Shown: positions 28,001 to 36,809, counted from the first letter of the stretch. The stretch: DNA of 64,000 nucleotides from JACPUW01 sp049115495 (GCA_049115495.1 JAGDZV010000013.1:109169-173168), one strand, 5' to 3'. Program-made: numbers and translations. Notes: a model not told the origin generated them from the letters alone.

Positions 28001-29450
28001 AGGCGGCAACACCGATGCCAATAATGATTTTGGCTACAAGGTAAATACCTCTGGTTTAAATCAAATATCTGGTTATGTATTTAGCGATGGCGACCAAGAT
28101 GGCACCAAAGATGTTGGCGAAGGCGTAATCTCTGACATTAATATTGAACTAATTGCAGACTTAAACTGTGATGGCGATATTGACAATGGTGAAAACGTAA
28201 TTTCAACCGCCACAACTAATGCTTCTGGTTATTATGAGTTTTACCAATCTTATTCTGAGCTCGTATCTGTAAGCATTAGCCAAAGTAGCGATGACGCTGA
28301 TGGCTCAACGCTTAGTATTACTAGTAGTGATAACGACATAGGACAGGCTGATATAGGTTTGAGATTTAACAACCTTGACATTCCACAAGGCGCCAACATT
28401 GTTTCGGCCTATATTGAATTTACTGCCGATGCAAATAGAACTGGAACATACTCTTCACTAATTGAAGGTGTTGATGTAAACAGTGCCTCTACCTTCTCAA
28501 ATAGTCAAAACCTTGGCTCATTAAGTCGCACCTCTGCCTCAGCTCTAATGAGCGGTACAGACGATTGGAATGCCGAAACCAAATACAACTCACCTTCATT
28601 AACCACAATTGTGCAAGAAATTGTAAATAGATCTGGTTGGAGCGCTTCTAATTCAATGGCATTTGTTCTTAATGACGGCTCAGGTCAAAGAGACGTTTAT
28701 AGCTTTGATGGTAACGCTGGCAAAGCACCTAGACTTGTTGTAGAATATGAACCTAGTTCGCTTTGCTATATTACTCGAATAAAGGGAACATCTTTTAGCC
28801 AAGAAGCGAGTTTAACTACCAATAGTCTTCAAACCGCCTCATTTAATTCATCTAATAACTCTGATGCCAACAACGACTTTGGCCTGTATTACGCTCCGCT
28901 TCCAGTAGACCTTATTGCGTTTAATGGTAAGTGGGTAGGCAATTCTGTTTCGCTAAAATGGATTACAGCAACTGAGCTTAACAATGATTACTTTGATGTA
29001 CAATGGAGTACAGATGGTGTAATTTTTGAAAATATTGGTCAAGTAAAAGGGTTTGGAACCACACTTGAAGAAGTAAATTATAACTTTACCCATTCTAGCC
29101 CAAAATCTGAAAACTATTATAGGTTGAAACAAAATGATTTTGATGGCGCTTATGAGTATTCGCCTACCATTAAATTATCAAAAGATATTGGTACTGATAT
29201 AATACTTAAAGCTTCACCAAACCCATTTAATGCTGAGCTAAGCGTTCAAATAGAAAGCCCAAAAATCCTTACCACTCAATTGATTATTAAAGGAATAGAT
29301 GGTCGTGATGTTTTTTCTAAAGAACTTGAATTAACTGAAGGCAGCCAAAACATTAACATATTTGAAGCTGCCAACTTTGAACCCGGTACATATATTATAA
29401 TGTTGCCACTTGACAATGAAGTAAAAACACTAAAAGTAATAAAACAATAA
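25029..29450 (+). CDS. Giant SdrD_B-repeat surface protein with T9SS sorting tail
   Basis: A 1473-residue protein preceded by an AAAGGAA ribosome site. A hydrophobic segment near residues 15-37 acts as signal or anchor. Residues about 55-310 look like a beta-propeller-type region with 'GDVEGLGFDGEGNMYATTG'. Then come four SdrD_B-type prealbumin-like domains, each starting like 'ISGFVYSDSDQDEVFDNGEN' and ending like 'NNDFGYK'. Three of them are interrupted by an inserted module with 'IPQGATI' and 'IVQEIVNRSGW'. The C-terminus (about 1385-1473) is a type A type IX secretion sorting domain ('KASPNPFNAELSVQI...GTYIIMLPL...LKVIKQ'). It is probably exported to the surface. Confidence 0.9.
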   Translation: MRLQQKQKAIPRLVKVGIAISLTGIIVFGILFFSGLFSSEDSKAIPPNATTFSETCYSISDGNADLFEFNKFTGGPTDNGNTGIGSPEASSLNLFGDTLFVIDGSAGEFGFVDVNNASFTVLNADYESTQLNGEDGKVTFGDIDAMTVDNNDVFWVAHRDNNDTDPSYIAKMNHKGEFIANGFGVGVDYVKFDGPDGFPSVLDAMAYDPIQEILYVCANDGSGNPTYNNLMKIDPETGKGTFVGNFNIGDVEGLGFDGEGNMYATTGVSSQTSSNRNSFFSVDKTTALATKVFTFSSGTDFETCDCVIGYKNTIKGTVFYDVDENGFIGNGESGYGGVTVNLYYDENNNGVYDAGTDGFVRSTTTNAQGEYILYDAYESGTLNYVLTINTSGLPNGASLTTDNVETASFSSGGNVDINNDFGYKLSPLLNNTISGFVYSDSDQDEVFDNGENGVENATVYLYKDINGNGVYDLGTDIIVTSKQTASDGSYSFIRPYIGGTVQIDLTPSNNRDAHENSSGTVDRSGTSLDFGEKHVGISFRSATIPSGATIEEAYFEVESNGTYTTQTSVLIYGEDVNDGSAFRTQTDNISNRTKTSASVAWVMPYWNGSDIRHQSPDISAIVQEIVDRSGWNTGNDINILTTLTSGLREAKSRNVSIDDGPHLLVTYFDENEDDNYLTFVETNSLPSGSSLTTDNIETAGFSSGGNSDPNNNFGIYQDASTFNTITGTVFRDNNENGAYNSGTDNGENDITVCLFNDANADGQFDSGDEILQIKKTDVNGFYSFEETYSESDITIQSRVSQSSDDAEGPTGVTTTSSDLDFAQETVALRFSSLNIPQGATITNASIEFVSESSKSGDYSFGIEGIDVDNVSTFTTSQNHNNFTRTSANATWSGSEGWSSNELKTTPSLTNIVQEIVNRSGWSSGNAMGFVFNTGTGDRDAYSYDNDPNKAPNLVVSYEASGINYVVIIKESNLPNGYELTTDNLEAASFNSGGNTDANNDFGYKVNTSGLNQISGYVFSDGDQDGTKDVGEGVISDINIELIADLNCDGDIDNGENVISTATTNASGYYEFYQSYSELVSVSISQSSDDADGSTLSITSSDNDIGQADIGLRFNNLDIPQGANIVSAYIEFTADANRTGTYSSLIEGVDVNSASTFSNSQNLGSLSRTSASALMSGTDDWNAETKYNSPSLTTIVQEIVNRSGWSASNSMAFVLNDGSGQRDVYSFDGNAGKAPRLVVEYEPSSLCYITRIKGTSFSQEASLTTNSLQTASFNSSNNSDANNDFGLYYAPLPVDLIAFNGKWVGNSVSLKWITATELNNDYFDVQWSTDGVIFENIGQVKGFGTTLEEVNYNFTHSSPKSENYYRLKQNDFDGAYEYSPTIKLSKDIGTDIILKASPNPFNAELSVQIESPKILTTQLIIKGIDGRDVFSKELELTEGSQNINIFEAANFEPGTYIIMLPLDNEVKTLKVIKQ

Positions 29451-29467
29451 CTATTGGAGAGTGCATT

Positions 29468-29501
29468 AAAAAGGGATGAGTGTTATGCTCATCCCTTTTT
29501 T
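29468..29501. terminator. Intrinsic terminator after the SdrD_B gene
   Basis: AAAAAGGGATGAG pairs with CTCATCCCTTTTTT around a TGTTATG loop. It lies 18 bases after the stop codon of the large surface protein. The A and T runs let it also serve the convergent SDR gene. Confidence 0.85.
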
Positions 29502-29526
29502 ATTTGTACTTATTCTTAATTTTTTG

Positions 29527-30246
29527 CTATTTACTAGGAGGCATTGTAGGCCTTACTTCTACTTTGCTTGGTAGTGTTCTAGCGTCCATTTTTAGTAAAT
29601 CAAGGGTTATCTGCCCTATATCTTCTGGTTGTATTTTCCAAGCATCTTTTTCGTTTGGCGTATGTCCATTAAAGTAGGTAGCTACAGAACCGGGCATTAT
29701 GGTAGTTGTTTTGATACCGTGGTTTCTTACATCGAGCATTACAGCCTGTGTAAAGCCTGTTAAACCAAATTTACTTGCATTGTAAGCTGAAGCCGTTGAA
29801 AAGAAGTTAGCACCCGCCAAACTTGATATGGTAATAATGTATCCCTTGGTTTCTTTTAACGCGTGTAAGGCGGCTTTAATGCTGTAGAAAACGCCCGTAA
29901 GGTTAGTATCAATTACCTCATGCCATTTCTCAATTTCCATTTCTTCAATATTGGCAAAATAGCCAACGCCTGCATTTGCAACTAGCGCATCAATTTTGCC
30001 AAAAGCATCCAATGTTTTTGAAACGGCGCCAATTTGATCTTCCATTTTTCTTACATCGCAGGCAATACCAAGGGCTTTTCCACCACCCATCTTATTTAAA
30101 GCTTCAGCTGCTGCCGTTGCGTGTTCTTGGGTGCGGCTGGTAATGCACACGTTCATGCCTTGGCTAATTAATTTTTCGGCAATTCCATAACCAATACCTT
30201 TATTACCTCCTGTTATTAAAGCTACTTTACCTTCTAGATTTTGCAT
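29527..30246 (-). CDS. Short-chain dehydrogenase/reductase
   Basis: A 239-residue classical SDR. The cofactor site is 'ALITGGNKGIGYGIA' (TGxxxGxG form), with 'DVRK' setting the nicotinamide pocket, 'LVANAGVG' (NNAG-like motif), catalytic Ser in 'ITISSLAG' and the YxxxK pair in 'YNASKFG'. It reduces or oxidises a small alcohol or carbonyl with NAD(P). It resembles 3-oxoacyl-ACP reductase-like enzymes, but the substrate is open. The gene is monocistronic and convergent with the surface protein gene. Confidence 0.9.
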   Translation of the reverse strand: MQNLEGKVALITGGNKGIGYGIAEKLISQGMNVCITSRTQEHATAAAEALNKMGGGKALGIACDVRKMEDQIGAVSKTLDAFGKIDALVANAGVGYFANIEEMEIEKWHEVIDTNLTGVFYSIKAALHALKETKGYIITISSLAGANFFSTASAYNASKFGLTGFTQAVMLDVRNHGIKTTTIMPGSVATYFNGHTPNEKDAWKIQPEDIGQITLDLLKMDARTLPSKVEVRPTMPPSK

Positions 30247-30685
30247 TTATTATCTGTTTTGAGCTAAGGTAACAGAATTGTATTAAAAGGGTTTAATGAG
30301 TCATTAGTTGTATTTGTTGTATTGGCTCTGAGCAACCTTCACACAGTTAAAACAAGTTGATTTTTGAGTGTTAATGCCTTTACAGAAGCATAACACTGAT
30401 ATATAAAAGATCTCATTTCGCCATAGCGCATCCCAAAAGTCAAACATGACATGTCTCTCATAAGGCTAAAGCACTGCTTTTAACAACCTTCTGCATTTTC
30501 AATCGCAGGTAGGTATGACATGTTTTTATTGATTTAAACTAATGTTTTTCACAATATTTGTTGCAACGACAGCTCCGTCTTCTACCCATGGTTAAACCGT
30601 GGGCTATGTTAGCCACAGCTGTTTTAAAGTCCCAGCTTCAGAACTAGAAACCAATAAAGCGCTCTACACCTAGCTCCGATATAAT
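30247..30685. other. Intergenic stretch without a supported gene
   Basis: This 439-base region between the SDR start and the oxyR stop holds no reading frame I can support. A short sequence ACATGTCTCTC / GACATGTTTT repeats loosely, and no clear terminator for oxyR is seen. Confidence 0.45.
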
Positions 30686-31621
30686 TCACACTGGCATCAA
30701 CATCTCCCCTTCTAGAGTATTGTTGGGAAGTACTGCTTCTACTTTTTCTAATATTTCTTGTTTTAACGATTCTAATATTTTTCGTTTTACGTAATGCTTA
30801 TGCACTACAAGCCCAATGGTTCTAAATGGTGTAGGTGCTTCAAAAGTGCTTAAATGTTGTTGCTCGTTTTCTACCATATCAAGGGTTGATAAATAAGGTA
30901 ATAGCGTTGTGGCATTGTTTGCCCTTACAAAGCGCAAAAGGCTATCAATTGAGCCCGCTTTATAGTCAAAATTTAGTGTGCTTTTTAAATTATGTTGGTA
31001 CAAATCGCATAATTGTACCACTTGTGTGCGCATGCAATGGCCTTCTTCAAGCAAACAAAGGCTACCCATATCTAATTGCTTGGCCTTTACCGCATCCTTT
31101 TTTTCATCACGTGCATCGTAAAACAAAAATGGTTCATCATATAGCTTTACTTCTTCAATTTCAGGTTCATTTATCGGAATAGAAATAATACCAATATCTA
31201 GATCTCGGTTTTTAATATTCCTAATAATTTCTGCGGTGGTTTGCTCTTTTACTTCAATACTTAAATTAGGAAACCTTTTTGCAAAACCTTGTAAAAACAA
31301 AGGCAACAGATAGGGCGCAATGGTAGGAATAACCGAAATACTCAAATTCCCCTTTATCTCTCCTTTTATTTCTTTGCTTAGCTCGTTTAGCTGCTCAATC
31401 TCTTTACCAATGGCTTTTAACTGATCAATAATTAGGGCCCCCTCTTTGGTTATTTGCACTGGTTTCTTTTTTCTATCAAAAACCTTGATACCAATTTCGC
31501 CTTCAAACTTTGAGATCATAGTACTCAAGGTTGATTGTGAAATAAAGCAATGCTCAGCCGCTGTTTCAAAATGCCTGTGCTGGGAAACGGCCAGTATATA
31601 GCGTATTTGCTGTATGTTCAT
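30686..31621 (-). CDS. oxyR: LysR-family peroxide sensor OxyR
   Basis: A 311-residue LysR-type regulator. Residues 1-60 form the winged helix-turn-helix ('AAEHCFISQSTLSTMISKFE'). The effector domain contains 'EEGHCMRTQVVQLC', two cysteines eight residues apart, which matches the redox pair C199/C208 of E. coli OxyR. Oxidation by peroxide would form a disulfide and switch the protein to an activator. It is divergent from katG across a 102-base gap, the classical arrangement for a regulator controlling its neighbour. Confidence 0.93.
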   Translation of the reverse strand: MNIQQIRYILAVSQHRHFETAAEHCFISQSTLSTMISKFEGEIGIKVFDRKKKPVQITKEGALIIDQLKAIGKEIEQLNELSKEIKGEIKGNLSISVIPTIAPYLLPLFLQGFAKRFPNLSIEVKEQTTAEIIRNIKNRDLDIGIISIPINEPEIEEVKLYDEPFLFYDARDEKKDAVKAKQLDMGSLCLLEEGHCMRTQVVQLCDLYQHNLKSTLNFDYKAGSIDSLLRFVRANNATTLLPYLSTLDMVENEQQHLSTFEAPTPFRTIGLVVHKHYVKRKILESLKQEILEKVEAVLPNNTLEGEMLMPV

Positions 31622-31723
31622 CTATTTCATCAATATTACATTCGAAAATATCGTTTTTATAGAATTCGGTAACACAATACTTTCGCAGCTGTTTAATCAA
31701 TGGAAGAATTTAAAGCACTAAAA
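31622..31723. promoter_or_regulatory. oxyR-katG divergent control region
   Basis: The gap between the divergent genes holds AT-rich sequence with an interrupted motif TTTTTATAGAATTCGGTA and, upstream of katG, TACTTTCG, which differs by one base from the Bacteroidota -7 element TAnnTTTG. An OxyR site is expected here, but I cannot mark its exact bases. Confidence 0.4.
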
Positions 31724-33991
31724 ATGAAAAAGTTACTCACTCTAATCGCCGTTTCGGCCATGTTGTTTAGTTGCAGCGGCGACAAAACAGAAAATACCGC
31801 AGGTATGGAAAAGAAAGAAGAAAGTGGGGGCTGCCCCATGGGTTTTGGTCACGAAAACCAGCCCACCAATAATGACCATTGGTGGCCAAATAAGTTAGAT
31901 TTAAGTGTATTAAGACAGCATTCTGAGTTGTCTAACCCAATGAATACAGACTTTAATTACGAAAAAGCATTCAATAGCCTAGACTATTATGCGCTCAAAA
32001 AAGATATTGAAACTGTAATGACAACATCGCAAGACTGGTGGCCCGCAGATTGGGGACATTATGGTGGTTTATTTATAAGAATGGCATGGCACAGTGCGGG
32101 AACTTATCGTACTGGCGATGGCCGTGGTGGTTCAAGAGAAGGCCAACAAAGATTTGCGCCACAAAACAGCTGGCCTGATAATGCAAACCTTGACAAAGCA
32201 AGAAGATTGCTCTGGCCAATTAAACAGAAATACGGTAAAAAGATTTCTTGGGCTGACCTTATGGTTTTGGCGGGCAACGTAGCTTTAGAAAACATGGGTT
32301 TTGAAACCATTGGTTTTGGTGGCGGTAGAACAGATGTTTGGGAACCAAATGCCAACGTTTACTGGGGAATGGAAAAAGAATGGTTGAGCGATGAAAAAAG
32401 GTACAAAGGAGAGAGAGAGCTTGAAAATCCACTAGCTGCAGTGCAAATGGGTTTAATTTATGTAAACCCTGAAGGCCCAGGCGGTAACCCTGATCCTGTA
32501 TTAGCGGCTCATGATATTAGAGAAACCTTTGGCCGTATGGGCATGAACGATGAAGAAACTGTTGCGCTTATTGCCGGCGGTCACACTTTGGGTAAAACTC
32601 ACGGAATGGGCAGTGGCGAAAACATTGGTCGTGAGCCAGAAGCTGCTCCAATTGAAGAACAAGGTTTTGGTTGGAAAAACTCTTATAAATCTGGCAAAGG
32701 CGCTGATGCCAATACAAGTGGATTAGAAGTAATATGGACAAGTACACCTACAAAATGGAGCCACGACTATTTTAAAGCACTATTTGAGTTTGAATGGGAG
32801 CTCACAAAAAGCCCAGCTGGAGCACACCAATGGGAAGCCGTTGGGGCAGATGCAGTGATTCCTGATGCTTTTGATTCTACTAAGTTTCATAAACCTGCAA
32901 TGCTTACTACCGATTTAAGCCTTGTACGTGACCCTGCATATACTAAGATTTCTAAAAGGTTCTACGATAACCCTGATGAATTTGACGCTGCATTTGCCAA
33001 AGCATGGTTTAAACTAACGCACCGCGATATGGGTCAGCGCCAAAGATTAATGGGCCCTGAAGTACCACAAGAAGACTTTGTATGGCAAGATCCAATTCCA
33101 ACGGCTGACTACGACATGATTAATGCCGCTGATATAGATGCGCTTAAAAGTAAAATCAATGAATCTGGATTAAGCATAAACGAATTGGTTAGCACAGCAT
33201 GGGCTTCAGCCTCTACCTTTAGGGCATCTGACATGCGTGGCGGTGCCAACGGTGCTAGAATCAGATTTGCTCCACAAACCAATTGGGAAGTAAACAATCC
33301 AAGCCAATTAAAGAAAGTGCTTGGTGTATATGAAGGTATTCAAGCTAAGTTTAATGAAAGTGCTGGTTCAAAACAAGTTTCAATGGCTGACTTAATCGTA
33401 CTTGGTGGTGCTGTTGGTGTTGAAATGGCTGCTAAAAATGCTGGATTTGATATTACTGTGCCGTTTGCACCAGGTAGAACAGATGCCACTGAAGAGATGA
33501 CTGACTTAGAATCAATGGCTGTACTTGAGCCAATGGCTGATGGTTTTAGAAACTTCCAAAAAGATGAATACACACTAACCACTGAAGAGCTTTTGGTTGA
33601 CAAAGCACAATTGCTTGGCTTAACAGCACCTGAAATAACCGTGCTTGTGGGCGGAATGCGCGTAATGGGAACCAATTATGATGGTAGCAGCACTGGAGTG
33701 CTTACGAATTATGTGGGTTCACTAAACAACGATTTCTTTGTGAATTTGCTTGACATGAAATATGAATGGAGCCCTGCCGGAGATGATGATTATTTATACA
33801 ACGGAAAAGATAGAGCTACAGGTGAAACGGTGTGGACTGCTACCAGAGCTGATTTGATCTTTGGTTCAAATTCTGAGCTTAGAGCCCTCGCCGAAGTTTA
33901 CGGCAGCAGCGATTACAATGAAGCTTTTGTTGCAGACTTTGTATCGGCCTGGGTAAAAGTGATGAATGCCGATAGGTTTGACATTAACTAA
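31724..33991 (+). CDS. katG: Catalase-peroxidase KatG with lipoprotein signal
   Basis: A 755-residue bifunctional haem enzyme that destroys hydrogen peroxide. The distal site has 'FIRMAWHSAGTYR' with Arg, Trp and His. The Trp-Tyr-Met adduct is present as that Trp, the Tyr in 'LIYVNPEGPGG' and the Met in 'GRMGMNDEE'. The proximal His is in 'IAGGHTLGKTHG'. The C-terminal haem-less half begins about residue 450. Unusually, it starts MKKLLTLIAVSAMLFSCSG, a type II signal with the lipobox LFSC, so the enzyme is probably lipid-anchored outside the cytoplasm. An upstream ATG at 31700 would add eight residues and weaken the signal. OxyR, divergent, likely controls it. Confidence 0.95.
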   Translation: MKKLLTLIAVSAMLFSCSGDKTENTAGMEKKEESGGCPMGFGHENQPTNNDHWWPNKLDLSVLRQHSELSNPMNTDFNYEKAFNSLDYYALKKDIETVMTTSQDWWPADWGHYGGLFIRMAWHSAGTYRTGDGRGGSREGQQRFAPQNSWPDNANLDKARRLLWPIKQKYGKKISWADLMVLAGNVALENMGFETIGFGGGRTDVWEPNANVYWGMEKEWLSDEKRYKGERELENPLAAVQMGLIYVNPEGPGGNPDPVLAAHDIRETFGRMGMNDEETVALIAGGHTLGKTHGMGSGENIGREPEAAPIEEQGFGWKNSYKSGKGADANTSGLEVIWTSTPTKWSHDYFKALFEFEWELTKSPAGAHQWEAVGADAVIPDAFDSTKFHKPAMLTTDLSLVRDPAYTKISKRFYDNPDEFDAAFAKAWFKLTHRDMGQRQRLMGPEVPQEDFVWQDPIPTADYDMINAADIDALKSKINESGLSINELVSTAWASASTFRASDMRGGANGARIRFAPQTNWEVNNPSQLKKVLGVYEGIQAKFNESAGSKQVSMADLIVLGGAVGVEMAAKNAGFDITVPFAPGRTDATEEMTDLESMAVLEPMADGFRNFQKDEYTLTTEELLVDKAQLLGLTAPEITVLVGGMRVMGTNYDGSSTGVLTNYVGSLNNDFFVNLLDMKYEWSPAGDDDYLYNGKDRATGETVWTATRADLIFGSNSELRALAEVYGSSDYNEAFVADFVSAWVKVMNADRFDIN

Positions 33992-34015
33992 GATTTAGTG
34001 CGAACAAATATTCCG

Positions 34016-34046
34016 AAACCGATGGGGGCAACTTCATCGGTTTTTT
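34016..34046 (+). terminator. Intrinsic terminator after katG
   Basis: AAACCGATG pairs with CATCGGTTT around GGGGCAACTT and ends in a run of T. It lies 25 bases after the katG stop codon. Confidence 0.8.
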
Positions 34047-34143
34047 GCTTTTATTGTTTTTATAATACATAGAATAAACGCCATTGCAGACTTACCAGGC
34101 TTTACTTTAGTTGGGCATCCAGTATTTCTTGAAAAAAAGGCAA

Positions 34144-34176
34144 CGTCATTGCGGGCTAAATCCGCAACCTGTTGAT
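34144..34176. repeat. REP-like palindromic repeat (copy 1)
   Basis: The segment GTCATTGCGGGCTAAATCCG and the following CAACCTGTTGAT match the palindromic family seen again at 36876-36898, 36998-37020 and 37133-37163. It is an intergenic repeat. Confidence 0.6.
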
Positions 34177-34259
34177 CTAAAAAGTAAATTTTGAATCCCC
34201 TAAATTACTCAGAACGAGAAGATCAGGGTAACTCATTTTATCAAAATTATTACCAGTAA

Positions 34260-35102
34260 TTACAACTTTATTCCCAACTCATTACACTTCCCCTTCATGT
34301 AATCATATAATGGTTTTACAGCCAATGCGTCAGGTTGATGAATAAAAAAGAAAGCCTTTTCAAGCCCATTATCAAACCAATACTTAAGCCGATGTATCCA
34401 ATCATCTATACGCTCATAATCTGTTTTATGAAGCGCATTGCCAACAAACCGAATAAGTACCTGCGGAGTTGTTAGGTGCATATGGGCTAAATCTCTTCTA
34501 CCCGCCACATCAGTAATACAGGTGGTGGCACCTAGTTTTTGAAGCAAGTTAAAGAAATCATCATTTAAAAAACTATGATGCCTTACTTCAAGACTAAAAG
34601 GCAAAAGGTGCCCTACTTCAGTAAAGTATTTTTCTATTTGTGTTGCACTATCGGCATTCATATTATCGGGCAGCTGTATAAACACCGGCCCAAGCATTTT
34701 TTTTAAAGGAGACAAGCTCTCAGCCACATCTTGCGTAAGCTCAATTGAATTTTTAAGTCTATATCTATGACTTACCAACTGGTACATTTTTGGGCAAAAA
34801 ACAAAGTTATTTTGGCTCTGCAAAGCCCAACGTTCTACTACTTTTTGTTCAAACACTCTATAATGTGTAGCATTTAACTCAAGGGTAGTAAATGCTCGGG
34901 TATAATGGTACAAGAACTGGCTCTGCTTGGCTTTTGCAGGATATATGTTGCCTACAAAGTTTTTATCAATCCAATGGGTAGATCCAATGTACAGCTTGGC
35001 ATTAGGTACATCTGTACCCATAAGCACCGATTTATTGCGCTCAGGGTCAGGAGCTAAAGAAAAATCAACTCCAACAAGATTTTCTAAATGACCAAACTTC
35101 AC
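34260..35102 (-). CDS. DUF72 (YecE-like) family protein
   Basis: A 280-residue protein with the DUF72 pattern: 'LYIGSTHWIDKNFVGNIYP', 'FTTLELNATHYR', 'FVFCPKMYQLVSHRYRL', 'GPVFIQLPDNMN', 'PFSLEVRHHSF' and 'AFFFIHQPD'. The family has a TIM-barrel-like fold and is very widely distributed, but its reaction is unknown. It is divergent from the repeat lipoprotein at 35170. Confidence 0.9.
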   Translation of the reverse strand: MKFGHLENLVGVDFSLAPDPERNKSVLMGTDVPNAKLYIGSTHWIDKNFVGNIYPAKAKQSQFLYHYTRAFTTLELNATHYRVFEQKVVERWALQSQNNFVFCPKMYQLVSHRYRLKNSIELTQDVAESLSPLKKMLGPVFIQLPDNMNADSATQIEKYFTEVGHLLPFSLEVRHHSFLNDDFFNLLQKLGATTCITDVAGRRDLAHMHLTTPQVLIRFVGNALHKTDYERIDDWIHRLKYWFDNGLEKAFFFIHQPDALAVKPLYDYMKGKCNELGIKL

Positions 35103-35169
35103 TTTTTCAATTTTTGGGTAATTAGATAAATGTTTATAAACTAAATTTGATAGTTCAAATCTACATTAC

Positions 35170-35984
35170 ATGAAAAAGTTTTTCATTTATGGATTAGCCA
35201 TTATTGGGGCTATTGTAATCTTAAACTCTTGTGCTGACAGTTCTATTGAGAACAAATTAGCTGAAGAAACCAAATATTTAAATGCTGAAAATCCTGACGA
35301 GGTAAATACAAATGGTGAAGTTGACTGCGATATAATTGCACGTAAGCTTAAATCTGCCAAAGAAGGAACTGACGAGTACAAAAGGCTAATGGCTATTTGG
35401 AAAAAGAACTGTGGTGATANNNNNNNNNNNNNNNNNNNNNNNNNNNNNNNNNNNNNNNNNNNNNNNNNNTAAAATCTACCAGAGAAGGAACTGATGAGCA
35501 CAAAAGACTAATGGCCATTTGGAAAAAGAACTGTGGTGATAAAGAAGATGATGATAAAGTTGATTGCGACGAAATTGCTAAAAAACTAAAATCTACCAGA
35601 GAAGGAACCGATGAGTACAAAAGACTTATGGCCATTTGGAAAAAGAACTGTGGCGATAAAGAAATAGATTGCGATGTATTAGCGAGAAAACTTAGAGCTG
35701 CCGACCCTAGTACGGATGAATACAAAAAACTTAGAGCGCTTTATGCAAAACATTGTTTGGATGAAGACGATGACAAAATTGATTGCGACGAAATTGCAAG
35801 AAAATTAAGAGCTACCAGAGAAGGCACAGATGAGTATAAAAAACTAATGACCATTTACCGTAAGCATTGTCTTGAAGATGATGATGAAGGCAAAGGAACA
35901 CGCGTTTATAGAAAAGAAAACAGCAACGAAACACCTGGTAAAAATGGTGGTAAGAGATCAAATGAAGGAATAGATAAAGATTAA
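35170..35984 (+). CDS. Lipoprotein with C-x27-C tandem repeats (interrupted by an assembly gap)
   Basis: The N-terminus MKKFFIYGLAIIGAIVILNSC is a type II signal with lipobox LNSC. The rest is a tandem of helical units, each reading about DCD-IA-KL...GTDEYKRLMAIWKKNC, with two cysteines exactly 27 residues apart and an acidic linker of Asp/Glu between units. Five units can be seen, and at least one lies in or across the gap of Ns at 35420-35469. The frame on the two sides of the gap differs only because the gap size is arbitrary. The tail is basic-acidic, ending NGGKRSNEGIDKD. I recognise no named family. The regular Cys pairs suggest disulfide-locked helical hairpins outside the cytoplasm. 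A paralogue lies at 37293. Confidence 0.8.
35420..35469. other. Assembly gap (50 N) inside a repeat gene
   Basis: Fifty Ns replace sequence between near-identical repeat units, so the gap is a repeat-collapse artefact and the true repeat number is unknown. Confidence 0.95.
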
Positions 35985-36004
35985 ACTATTCTTAATCACA
36001 TAGT

Positions 36005-36039
36005 AAAAAGCTCTCAGCACATGTTGAGAGCTTTTTTTT
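36005..36039 (+). terminator. Intrinsic terminator after the first repeat lipoprotein
   Basis: AAAAGCTCTCA pairs with TGAGAGCTTTTTT around GCACATGT, with a long T run, 21 bases after the lipoprotein stop codon. Confidence 0.85.
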
Positions 36040-36305
36040 ATATAAAATTTAAGGGGTGCAGCGCAGGTGAATAAAAGAAGGTTGAGATATACTCAAGCAT
36101 CTCAAAACGAAAGAAAACATCTTAAGTTCCTACATAATAAAGGGATTACGAAGACAAAAGGAAAAAATTGAATTTATCCATTACAATGCACAACAGATAT
36201 TTAGGTTGGATTTAGAGTACTAATTCAAAATGATTTTCTTTCTGGGGGTAGGGTAAATTAATAGTTGGGCGGTTTTATATGTGTAAGTCCTAAACAACCC
36301 ATACA

Positions 36306-36512
36306 ATGAGCGTCAAAAAATTCTTCTTCAAAAGTCCACTACCCCTTTTTGTTTTCGGATTGTTCTTAAATGTGTTTTTTGTTTTTAGCAAGCTAAATAC
36401 CAATAGCAATCGAATAGAGGCTATTAGTAAAAATGAGATTAACTATTCCAAAAGGGTTGTTGCGGCTAACCAAAACATTGATTTTTTAAACCTTGATTTA
36501 AACAATAAATAG
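36306..36512 (+). CDS. Small predicted membrane protein, 68 residues
   Basis: An ATG-started frame with one hydrophobic helix (PLPLFVFGLFLNVFFVFS) flanked by lysines, then a polar Asn-rich tail. A single-span orientation with the N-terminus inside is likely. No family is recognised. The 267 bases between the previous terminator and this gene show no other gene. Its 3' end directly borders the MITE-like element at 36517. Confidence 0.45.
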   Translation: MSVKKFFFKSPLPLFVFGLFLNVFFVFSKLNTNSNRIEAISKNEINYSKRVVAANQNIDFLNLDLNNK

Positions 36513-36516
36513 ATTT

Positions 36517-36684
36517 GAGTCTCCGCATGTTTACAAGTGTTCAAAACGTTTAATATTCGACCCATCCCCAGCCCTTCCCTCATCCATGGAAGGGAGCTTT
36601 TCTTTCCCTTTCAAGGGAAAGATGTCACGTTTTGACGTGACAGATAGGGTCGAAGGAGAATAAGTTGTAAAGTAGCGGAGAGTC
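36517..36684. repeat. MITE-like palindromic element, copy 1
   Basis: A 168-base element with imperfect terminal inverted repeats: left GAGTCTCCGC then ATGTTTACAAGT, right end the complement of GACTCTCCGCTACTTTACAACT. Internally it holds two further palindromes, CCCTTTCAAGGG and TCACGTTTTGACGTGA, plus the pair TTCGACCC / GGGTCGAA. A second copy lies at 41950-42104 in the same orientation. It encodes nothing, and its transposase source is not in the window. Confidence 0.75.
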
Positions 36685-36751
36685 ATATAAATAGAAATAC
36701 GCCTTTTTCAAATAGATCAGCTACGCTGATCAAACCAATTTCCTTACATCA

Positions 36752-36778
36752 AAAAAGCAGGCCAGTGGCCTGCTTTTT
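36752..36778. terminator. Terminator-like hairpin
   Basis: AAAAAGCAGGCC and GGCCTGCTTTTT form a 12-base perfect stem around AGT. It works on either strand. No gene end is directly adjacent, so it may belong to the intergenic repeat complex. Confidence 0.6.
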
Positions 36779-36809
36779 AAATTAAGAAACCATCAAACCC
36801 AAAAGATCC

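Noticed and set aside
32104..33675. Reverse-strand ORFs inside katG
   Set aside because: They are shadows of a strongly coding frame with no homology or start signals.
35170..35984. Pseudogene by frameshift
   Set aside because: The frame change coincides with an arbitrary-length N gap, and both sides keep intact repeats.
36517..36684. Extra attC-like site upstream of the array
   Set aside because: It has terminal inverted repeats with internal palindromes but no AAC/GTT core geometry. It is a separate MITE-like element.
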